64,000 nt of DNA from Amoebophrya sp. A120. Its lineage: Eukaryota > Sar > Dinophyceae > Syndiniales > Amoebophryaceae. Below, one piece after another: positions 55,865 to 64,000 of this stretch. How positions within the stretch are numbered: position 1 is the first letter of the stretch; every line of letters begins with the position of its first letter. A program made the position numbers and the translations under genes. The stretch is from the NCBI GenBank assembly GCA_905178155.1, contig CAJINV010000007.1, positions 1,457,341-1,521,340 on the forward strand, in the 5' to 3' direction. The notes below the pieces were generated by a model, which was not told the DNA's origin, ran no database searches, and saw nothing but the letters and a program-made list of their open reading frames with translations.

Positions 55865-57698
55865 ATGTTCACCAAGGCGACGCAGTTTGGCAGCTACGCC
55901 GAGGCCACGGAAGTCCAGGCGGTTGCCAAGGGTCTGCTGAAGCAGAAGAAGGAAGGCTTGTTGGACGAGGAGGATGTGACGCAGGGCGCCGACTTTGCCG
56001 ATGTTGTCAGGGCCGTCGTGGACACGTTGAACAGACCCAGCGCGCGCGACGTCATCTCCCACCTGCTTGCGGAGGGCGAATCAAGGAGCAAGACTTACTA
56101 TGGCCACTACAAAGGCTGCACGGGCCCGAAGTTGCGCGACGTCCTTGGGCAGGCCGTCAACTGCTTGGTCGCCATCAATGTCCTCGCCGTCCAGCACCTG
56201 AAATTCACGGACAGTCGCCAGCGGCGCGTGGAATATGATGCCCTTTTTGTCCCCCTCCGGGAAGCAGCAGCGTCTTCGTCGAAGCCAGCCGGCAGGGGAC
56301 AAGGCAAAGCGCCAGCGGCGCAACCGCCACCACCAGCAGCTTCCTCCAGCCGCAGCAACCCGAACATCTCCGCGGACACCGGTGCCAAGAGTAAAAATGC
56401 CAGCGCGGTCATATCCTATGGAAAAGCGCACCCATTACAGAGTGTTTACCTACACCCGTGCTGTCATGGTCTAGGGAAGAAGTAGGCGCATCTTTGTCAT
56501 GTGTGTGGGCTCCTGAGTCGAGACATTGTTCTCCTTGCAGTCGGTATTCTTCAGAGCGGGACTCTGTTTGCATGAAGACTTCATTTGCAATTGCATCCCT
56601 AGTCTCCAAAAAGAGATCGCAATCTTTAGAGTGGGCGCTTTCTGTTGGAGGATACCGAAGCAGCAGCTCCTCAGTTGTCCCCGCCCAGGCGAAAAAGGCT
56701 CCGGCCGTAAGTGGATCCAGGGGTCCTGTGCTTCCAACGAGTTCAATAGGTCCGTTCGCGGCGGCCGGCTCCAGTGCCGGTACGTGTAGTAGTAGCGTAG
56801 TGCTTTTAGATTACTTTCCAGTAACTGTCTGTTGTAGCAGCAAAGAGCTTTTCCATCGTCCACACTCTAGCAGCACAATTTTCCAGGCTCAGGCGAATTT
56901 ATTGCGTGTGATAGCTTACCGGGGCCGCTCGATTTGCTATGCCGTTTGCAATGCAAATGTGTCTGGTATCGGAAATTAGCGAGCCTGGTCCTGCTGGTCT
57001 GTATTGCGAGGCCCCGAAGAGATCCTCTTGCTTGTCATGACAAAACGCCGCTTCTCATGCGGAGGACACGTGCAGCACAGAGTGGGGCTCGCTCGCATCA
57101 TGCGTCACAACTGTTGATGCAAACCAGCATATGGGGCGGGGACGTTGTTACTCAGGATATGTGTGCTGGTTCGCTCGGGACTCAAGCAAAGCAGCAGGCC
57201 GGTTTTCTGACAGTTTGCCGAGAGAGACGGGTGAGAATCTCGCGTGGGGGTCTGGCCGCGCATTGGGTACGTACGCATGAGACGAGCCGACGACGCCGCG
57301 GTGGAGGCCCAGCAACAGCAACCTGGCGCAAGAATGGGGCGCAACGGTGGTGCGAGGCGCAAAGGCGTTGCTGTGTAGATTCTGCGCCAATTATTCTATT
57401 GGGCTTCGTAATCATCTTCCAAAAAATACAAATCTCAGGTAGTCCCCCGTGGAGTCGATGGATTGTCGCTGGGAAGCCTGACGCGCTTACGGAAGCAGAC
57501 TGCCGGTGGCGGAGTGGCACTGGGTCGCAGGGTCATAGAAGATGGCGCCCAGGTTCGACCGGTTCGTGGATAACTAACAGCACGACAGACCCTTCGCTCT
57601 GCCCACGGAAAGATCAGCAGCGGCGACACGACCGAGCACGACAACAAACTACGACCAGGCCAGATCACGGATTCGATGCTGCGACGAAACTAGCCTGA
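55865..57698 (+). CDS. Unknown protein with Ser/Pro-rich C-terminal half (5 exons, model tentative)
   Basis: Exons 55865-56441, 56603-56779, 56887-56937, 57165-57230 and 57439-57698 (1131 nt, 376 residues). Introns 1, 2 and 4 are GT-AG (GTGTTT...CCTAG; GTACGT...TTCCAG; GTGAGA...CTCAG). Intron 3 is a hybrid introner. The phases agree and the final exon runs to a stop at 57698. The first exon codes a folded-looking helical region (YAEATEVQAVAKGLLKQKKEG...DVVRAVVDTLNRPSARDVISHLL), and the rest is Ala/Pro/Ser/Arg-rich. ATG at 55865 is the first in-frame Met after an acceptor at 55795. I do not recognise the family. The first exon is fairly certain, the last two less so. Confidence 0.5.
56938..57159. 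mobile_element. Hybrid or decayed introner: family B-like left end, family D-like right end
   Basis: 222 bp. The left end TATGCCGTTTGCAATGCAAATGTGTCTGG resembles family B. The right end GGGGCGGGGACGTTGTTACTCAGGATA resembles family D. Flanks TTTGC and TGTGT do not match. Removing the element plus one flank nevertheless keeps the frame open. Confidence 0.5.
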
Positions 57699-57826
57699 TT
57701 CCACTAGTCTGATTCCATCCGTAAACCTGATTCCGATACGCGGATTCGATAGCTTAGCCTGATTCCGTTAGTCTGATTCCATAGATAAGTCTGATCCCGT
57801 AAATGCTTTAGTCTGATACCATCGAC
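57688..57826. repeat. Degenerate tandem repeat of TAGTCTGATTCCAT-type units
   Basis: About nine imperfect units of C(C/T)TGAT(T/A/C)CC with variable spacers, just after the stop of the preceding gene. Confidence 0.7.
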
Positions 57827-57830
57827 GACC

Positions 57831-57878
57831 AATAAGAACGCTGTACGTTGTTTCTGTTTCCGCGCGCGGCCCGCGACC
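57831..57878. repeat. 48-bp dispersed repeat, copy 2
   Basis: Identical to copies 1 and 3 over 48 bp; it directly precedes the 57901 snapback. Confidence 0.9.
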
Positions 57879-57900
57879 GACCAAAGCGTGCGCAAGCGCT

Positions 57901-57951
57901 CGCAAGAGCGCTTTGCGCGCGGGCTTGCCCGCGCGCAAAGCGCTCTTTGCG
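57901..57951. repeat. GC-rich snapback, 24-bp arms, 2-nt loop
   Basis: Left arm 57901-57924 (CGCAAGAGCGCTTTGCG...GGGC), loop TT, right arm 57927-57951. The arms match except for one extra A in the right arm. Confidence 0.9.
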
Positions 57952-58266
57952 AGATGCTCATCCATCGCAAACGCAGCGCGAAGGCTTTGCCGTTACCATA
58001 TGGGAGGAACTCGGGGGTATGCAATCACTGGAAAAATCGGGCGTTACCAAGTGTGTTTTGCCTTCAGAAAGCGGATCTGGCAGAATTGGTGGGAATTTTC
58101 CGGAAAGCAGCCAAAACAGCAATTACCAAGCGGGGAGAGCGTAAAAAAGAGCAGTTTTGCAGCTCCGCCCAGTCTGAATCTGAAAAAAGATAGTGGTATT
58201 TTAGGCTAGGGCCGATGGTGTGATGTGTTTTATAGCGAAAAACGCGTCACGTGCAGGCAGCTCCAG

Positions 58267-58577
58267 CCGCTTGGAAATTGAAAAAAAGCGTTGAAAAAAT
58301 GCAAATTTTCGCAGCATGCAAGCGGGCGAGAAAATTTACCGATTTTCTGCAGTCCCCGGAAGCCGCTTGGAAATTGAAAATGGCAATTTTTCCTGAAAAA
58401 GCAAAAGACGCTTGAAAATTGCCGCTCAAAAGTGGTTTTCAAATTTGTCCGGAGGCCCGTGGCACCGGGATTGGACGAGAAAAAAACAATTATCAAGCCT
58501 GTGGAGGTGTGTCCACCCCTCACGGTTTCCGACCTGTATGAGGTCCAAAATTGTGAGCCTCCTCCCGCTTGGAAATG
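58267..58577. repeat. Dispersed CCGCTTGGAAATTG motif series
   Basis: Copies at 58267 and 58364 (identical), plus variants at 58408 (ACGCTTGAAAATTG) and 58564 (CCCGCTTGGAAATG). Confidence 0.6.
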
Positions 58578-58733
58578 CTCGATCTGGGTGGCCCAAAAGG
58601 GCTGCCGGAAATGGCGCGAATTGATTAACTTTTTAAAATTTGCGCATTTTTCCTGGCCAGCGTGCCCTCGTGCATAATGTTACTCGCGATGGTGTTCTGC
58701 TCGCCAAAAACCGCATTCTCTTGCGCGCCCTTG

Positions 58734-58854
58734 CTTCCTGGTTAGAGGATGAGAGCGCGGCCCGAAGCGGGCTGTAGTGTTGGACCGCGGCCCTTGGGCC
58801 GCGGTCCAAGAGTGGTGCCCGCGAGGGCCGCGCTCTCATCCTCTAACCAGGAAG
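58734..58854. repeat. 121-bp extended inverted repeat (hairpin)
   Basis: Perfect 30-bp arms at 58734-58763 and 58825-58854, an inner 6-bp pair (GCGGGC/GCCCGC), and a central perfect 14-bp hairpin at 58780-58809 with loop TT (stem core GGACCGCGGCCC). Confidence 0.9.
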
Positions 58855-58938
58855 TCAAGGGATGCGCGGTAGCCTTCGCGCTGATTGGGGCGCTTCGCAC
58901 GCTTTTGGTTACCAATATCGCCCTCCGGGCGCGACCTT

Positions 58939-58986
58939 AATAAGAACGCTGTACGTTGTTTCTGTTTCCGCGCGCGGCCCGCGACC
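58939..58986. repeat. 48-bp dispersed repeat, copy 3
   Basis: Identical to copies 1 and 2. It ends with ACATACTCTG downstream like copy 1. Confidence 0.9.
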
Positions 58987-59720
58987 GACATACTCTGCCC
59001 AAAAATACCTTGCGACAGCTGCGCCCAAAGAGCACTTCGCTTAATCCATGTATGGCATTGTTTCGTGTTGAAACTTTAATCATAAGTTGTATTGAAAAAC
59101 TGATGCGGCTGCATCGAAGCAGCGGCCGCGCCCCGTCAAACGCCCATCTTTTGCTGCAGTAACGCCCCTCTGCGATGCGCCCGCGCCCCGTCGTGCGTTT
59201 TCGTTGTTGCGTTTCAGGGAGGTGATTCTGTAGACTTACAATCTCGTGCAGTAAACAATATTCAAACCCTAATTCGTGCACATGTTCAGCAATAAAAAAA
59301 GTTTCTCGTCAGTCGTCAAAAATCCGCTGAACAAATTTCGTACACATGTGAACTCGTACCTGCAACGTTTTCATCGTACAAGAAAAGTCGTTCTTCAGTC
59401 GCGCATTGCCCTGTGCTTGTCGCAGTTGATGCGTTCGGTTCTGCGTTCGTCCTACTCCTACTTTTTCTGCCTAAGTACTTTCGTCCTACCTAGGTACGTT
59501 CGTCCTCGTCGGTGTCTCACACTGAAACCCTTCTTCCAAACCCTAACCCAAAAGACAGGGACTTCGACGCCGCGCACGGTTTTTGTGCGGCCTAATATAC
59601 AAATCATTTGAAACTTTTTTGCGTAAGTACTAAAAGTGCTAAGTAAGTACGTAGCGTTCAGCCCTACCTGTTCTAGTTCAAGAATAATAAAGTCAGGAGT
59701 CACGTACGCGTGTAGTCTAA

Positions 59721-59945
59721 ATGTTGGACGATTTCAATTTTCTGGATTTTCTCAACGACCGGCGCACCGGCGTGGGGTATTTACTGTTCTGTATGTCCTT
59801 CATCCTCGCCGTTTTTGTCCTAGATTTTCTCCATCGCCCCGCCGTCTGGCCGCCCGCGACCGCGGTCACCGTCAACCTGGAGCCCGTGCAACCCTTACCG
59901 CCGCGCTCGCAGTTTGCGAACTTGTACCCGCCGAGGCAGAACTGA
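59721..59945 (+). CDS. Small single-TM protein, 74 residues
   Basis: ATG at 59721, stop at 59943-59945. A short acidic N-terminus (MLDDFNFLDFLNDRR) is followed by one hydrophobic helix (GYLLFCMSFILAVFVLDFL) and a Pro-rich tail (PVQPLPPRSQFANLYPPRQ). No introner. The layout suits a small membrane subunit or an N-terminal exon of something larger; I do not recognise it. The 214 bp to the next ATG show no splice signal that clearly joins them. Confidence 0.5.
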   Translation: MLDDFNFLDFLNDRRTGVGYLLFCMSFILAVFVLDFLHRPAVWPPATAVTVNLEPVQPLPPRSQFANLYPPRQN

Positions 59946-60159
59946 CAAGTAGTTGGAAGATTTCTTGTGAAAGGACCGCGGCGTTGACGTTGTACTTCAA
60001 ACGAAGAATCGTACTAGATCTAGTAGAATTCCGGCTTGCTGACGAAGAAGTTCGTTGCGGAAGAACATTTTTACCAACAAGAGAAAGCCAGCAGGGTGAC
60101 CACGCCTGGGAAATAAATTATTACATGTAGAAAAATCCTACGGCACAGCCAAGTAGAAG

Positions 60160-63100
60160 ATGAGCGAAAGGAAAAAATCGTCGAAGGCCCCAGATGAGCA
60201 AGCGCCTTCGGGCGGAGTTCCGCCTGATATTAATAAAGCTGGAACGGGACGAAAAATGAACAAGCCGGCACTGCTGGCAGATGCTCCGGGTCTGGACCCG
60301 CACGTGTACGGTGTGTTAGGTATGGCCTCTGCCGTAAGTTCAGTGGCCTCGTCAAAAGCAACAACCGAAGAGGAAGATGATCTTTCAGTCTCAACCCCAG
60401 AAGCAGAAGCAGGGGGTGGACTACAACAGCAGCCAGCACGAGGCGCGCCAGTTCGAAAAGAAACCAAGCTCAAGAACAAGCAGAAGAAAGAGAAAAAACA
60501 AAAACGCGACCGTGCTGTCACTTCTAGCCCGGAAGACGAGGAAGCGAGAAAGGAGAAGAAGAAAAGAAAGAAACTCGCAGCCCTCGCGTCTGCACGGGCG
60601 CCGGAGTTGGTGAGTGGCATGGACGATGGTGGTACTTCCTCGATTATGACCAGCAGTGTAGAAGTTACCAGCAAAGAGACCAGTGAAAGTGCTGAAGATC
60701 GCTCCGCAGCACGAGACAAGCAGCGGACGACAACCAGCGCAAGAAAGACAAGCAAGCAAATAGATACTGAAGTACTAGGGCAAGCAGGCCACGATGCTGA
60801 CAGCAATAATCATTCTGCGGTGCTGCCACCTTCGCCGAAAACCAGCATCGTTCACCAGCAACAACCGCCCGCGCCCACGACCTCTCCGACGGAAGCGGCC
60901 CGGGCCAGTGCGGCGGAGGCACTTGGACTGACGAAAAACCGCGTTTCCCAGCAGCTGCCGATAATGGGGCAGACCATCTACGCATCCATGGACGGTCAAT
61001 CTTCTTCGGGGATCGTTTCTCCGAACGGATCCCGGCAAGGGTACGACTTTTACCCCCTGAAGAGTACCGCCTCGACCCTGAAGCGGAGAACGGATGCGGC
61101 CGACGAGGAAAACTTTGCGAGCGCGGCCACCGCCAGAGCAACGCGCGCTTCGCCGACGGAGGCGCGAGGAGACCGGATCAGCGAAACTGCAGTAAAAACA
61201 GGCGCAGCTGTGGTCCCTGCACCGAAGGACACGATCGGGGAAAATTTCATTCCGGCCAGCATAGTACCACCTACTGCAGGAGCAGGAGCTAATGAAGCTA
61301 AAGGAAAGGGCAAGGTTGGTGGTCAAAACACACCTCCGGCTCCACCCGCGAAGGGGCCCGGCCCCAAACCCGAAGGAAACACGCCCGCGCCTCCGGCGGT
61401 GCCCGCGAAGGGCAACAAACCGTCGCCGCCAGCGACTCCAACCGGCAAAAATATGAAGGGCGCACCCGTGCCCGCAGTTCCCCCGGCTGCGAATAAAGGG
61501 GCCGCGGGTATCAAAGGAGGAAAAATAAATAAAGCAGGAGCCCCCGCCGCCGTGCCGCCGACGGAGGGGGCGGCAAAGGGGAAAAAGCCCGCCGGAAAAA
61601 ACGCGAACTCAGGCTGGAGCTCTTCACGAACAGCGTCTCCTGCGCAAAACTCGGATACCTCGACGGGCAGCCGGATCAAACCGCCTGCCGTCGTGTCTAC
61701 TACCACGAATGATTTCACTTCGGAGTTGCAGCGGAAGTTGGAGCAGCGGTCGAAAAGGAAAACGGCGGATCCGGGCGTCGAACAACCGGTCGCCTCCCAC
61801 CCGCCGACGGGCCCCAAAGACGCCTTCGGGTCGGAGCTGCAGCGAAAATTGGAGCAGCGCTCAAAGAAGAACGCTGCGAAGGACGCTGGGGGAGCAGTTA
61901 TCCTGGACCCGATCGCGCGCCGGCCTGGCAGCGTCGGACCAACGGAAACCGTGGGCGTTTTGCAGGGATTTCAGTTTGTAAAATCTTCCGGTTCGGGGAA
62001 GAAAGCTGCTGCTACTGGTGGCCCTGTTGATACTACTGATAGTACAACTACAGCAGGAGCTGCAACAGCGGCAGTGGACCCGCAAAGTAAAACCACGAAG
62101 ACGCAACAGCAGGCTCCTCCGGGTAAGATCTCTACGACACTGCTGGCAAACAACAACAATAACGTAGGAACACCCGCAGAGATCAACATAGACATACCGA
62201 GAGCTGCTTCTTCGAAAACGGCAGCGGGGCCACCACCAATCGTGCCACCTAGTAGACGAACCACGAAGGCGAAATCTTCACCGGCAGACGAGAAGCAGAA
62301 CAAGATACAGTTCAATAGAAATTTGATCCAGCCCGAAGTGAACATCAATGCGTCCCACCCGGGGCTGATCGTCGATTTGACCGCCTCCCACGCGATTATC
62401 GCGGTGGACACGGCGCCGAACGAAAAGGAGAAACTGTTTGAAGTGGATCCGCTGACCGGGGCGGTCAACTGGAAGAACCCCATGAGCGAGAAGTCCATGG
62501 CCGCGAAGCGCGCGGTGGACTACGCGGCCCAAGACGTCGGGGAGACGAAGCAGTTTTGGCAGCAGATGGTGCAAACCGGGGGGAATAAAACGCAGGCGAT
62601 GAAGATGGTGACCGCACGGGGGCCAAAACAAGATGGAGCAGGAAATAAGACCGTCAAATTTGGCGCAGCTCAGGATTACGAGCCGACTGCGGTTCATCTC
62701 GCAGAAGAAAACGTGGCGGATATGACGTACTTATATTTATTAGCATAGCAAACCTTACGTAGTGTTTTGTGATTTCATGGAAAAATACTAGTTTGACTTT
62801 GGCACGAAAAGTAGCACTTTTTTTCTCTAAAAAATGATCTTCTGCAGCTTCTGCCTGTCATCGACTTGTTTATGTTGATCTATCAAAAGTTAGTAGAAGG
62901 AAAATCAGAAACCAAAACTCCACGAATACGAAAACGAATCACTTTCACAGCGCATCCCAGCTGGGTGCCCAGGGTAAAACAGTTCAAGTTTTCCGCAAAA
63001 CCAAGACCGGACGGGGGACGCAAGCTCCCCGGGAAACTGAGTTTGTGCTCCTGCACCTGCCGCAGGAATCCCAAACGGATATTCTGCCGGGAGGCGGGCC

Positions 63101-64000
63101 TCAGCGGAATATGCGGCGGAAGCGCGGCCCTTTGTCAACGGATAACTTGTACGGGAACCCCCAAAGTTATGGACTTCTCAAATGTTACATTCTCAACTGT
63201 TACATGAATTTGTAATGCAAGACTGGCAAAAGTGAAAGGAGGAAGATTGCGCCTTTTGCATTACAAGAAGTTTAGCGCAGATTCAGATGCTGCTTAGCCC
63301 TTCCGAGATTTGTCATGCGAAGCAGCTCGATCATCTGCCGGCTGAAGGTGCTTTTGCATGACAAATTCATGTAGCAGTTGAGAATGTAACGTTTGAGAAC
63401 GCCATAAAAGTATGAACAAGATAAACGGGACGTTTCAACCCACCGCTACGCACCTAGTACAAACCGGACGACCTGCGAATTACGGCAGTATGGAGCCGAA
63501 CTCGTCTCGGCCGAGACCAACGCGAGACCCCTCCGATTCCGGCACGATTTTGCTGATCATTGTGTGCGTCGTGGCGGGTTTGGCACTGGTTGCGGGGATC
63601 GTCGTGACGATTGTGTGCTGCAGTAATTACGCGGCGGATTCGGGCCCTGCTTCGTCGGACACCGCGACAACGACTATCGGAGCAGCTGGTGCTGTATCTT
63701 CACCTCCAAGTGCTGTGTTGCAGCTTGGCGATGGAAGGCAACGTGGCGAAACCGAAAGAAAGTACGGCACTACTGGTGAGGACCGTAGTACTTCTAGTAC
63801 GGCCGCACTAGTACCTGCAGAACGTCGTAGTACAGAGACACAGTTGTCAGCAGCATCTGCGGCCGCACGAACCGATGCGGAAGATTCCCCGCCGGGTGAG
63901 AAAAATACGCAAGGGCAAGAAGTAGTACCACGTGCCGAAGATTCTGCTGTATCGTGGAGTCAATTCATCCAAGGAGAAAGTACACCGAGAACAAATAGCT
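60160..64000 (+). CDS. Pro/Ala/Lys-rich protein with late TM segment (3 exons seen, runs off the window)
   Basis: Exons 60160-62726, 62951-63167 and 63412->64000. Intron 1 (62727-62950) is GT-AG (GAC|GTACTT...TTCACAG). Without it the frame stops 7 codons later at 62748; with it the phase fits and Thr-Ala-Ser-Gln-Leu-Gly follows. Intron 2 is a family E introner. Features: basic Lys/Ser-rich N-terminus, KKNKQKKEKKQK run, a Pro/Ala/Gly-rich middle (APPAVPAKG types), and two copies of ELQRKLEQRSK about 33 residues apart (~61725 and ~61838). A compact segment LIVDLTASHAIIAVDTAP...LFEVDPLTGAVNWKNP follows, and in exon 3 a TM helix (ILLIIVCVVAGLALVAGIVVTIVCC). No family recognised; it may be a membrane-linked scaffold. 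Confidence 0.65.
63168..63406. mobile_element. Introner, family E
   Basis: 239 bp with TIRs TTCTCAAATGTTACATTCTCAA and TTGAGAATGTAACGTTTGAGAA and flanks AAAGT on both sides (63163-63167, 63407-63411). The interior has ATTTGTAATGC, GATTTGTCATGC and GCATGACAAAT. Excision joins Pro-Gln-Ser-Met-Asn-Lys in frame. Confidence 0.92.

Larger units (their letters stand above)
57699..59720. other. Repeat and inverted-repeat block between genes
   Basis: 2 kb without a convincing gene. It holds a tandem repeat, two copies of the 48-bp repeat, two large snapbacks and the CCGCTTGGAAATTG series. Open frames here come from GC-rich repeat sequence. Confidence 0.6.

Noticed and set aside
60160-62748. Reading the last gene as a single exon ending at 62748
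   Set aside because: A GT donor 22 nt before that stop and a good acceptor at 62950 join in phase to a downstream exon that itself continues across an introner.

Overview
The window is nuclear DNA of a protist. It has spliced genes, long low-complexity proteins, no bacterial operon signals, and every supported gene lies on the + strand. The most informative feature is a dense set of introner-type introns: repeated elements with terminal inverted repeats (TIRs) that interrupt coding sequence and lack GT-AG ends. From memory this matches what is reported for marine alveolates, especially the dinoflagellate parasite Amoebophrya (Syndiniales). I infer a syndinian or dinoflagellate-like alveolate. 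I could not search a database.

Layout. 1-3657: end or most of a low-complexity coiled-coil protein (one introner, one GT-AG intron). 5028-16593: a ~2056-residue protein with PH-like modules, cut by 11 introners, one carrying a nested RNase H-bearing LINE fragment. 17740-22509: a Ser-rich protein with a FAM161-like C-terminus. 23332-25854: a polypeptide GalNAc-transferase with a C-terminal lectin domain. 26840-31943: a ~1550-residue Ala-rich, repeat-containing multi-pass membrane protein. 33537-34544: an unknown acidic protein. 35711-36166: a cold-shock-domain protein. 36167-43229: ~7 kb with no convincing gene but a family of hairpins centred on CAAGCGG. 43230-46197: an OMA1-like mitochondrial metalloprotease. 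46821-49902: an IQ-motif/zinc-cysteine protein. 50118-54918: a B-box coiled-coil protein with a 1.3-kb GC-rich insert in one intron. 55865-57698: an unknown five-exon gene. 57699-59720: a repeat and snapback-rich block. 59721-59945: a small one-TM protein. 60160 to the window end: a Pro/Ala-rich protein with a late TM segment, running off the window.

Gene models were assembled by hand. For the introner introns I used one rule: remove the element plus one copy of the 5-bp target duplication. This restored reading frame wherever it was applied, and the summed exon lengths are divisible by three in each complete multi-exon model. Canonical GT-AG introns coexist with the introners, sometimes in the same gene. 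The genes do not form an obvious pathway; what they share is strand and the introner invasion.

Limits: 5' ends are uncertain for several genes because in-frame AG acceptors precede the first ATG, so upstream exons are likely. Functional calls rest on motifs read by eye.
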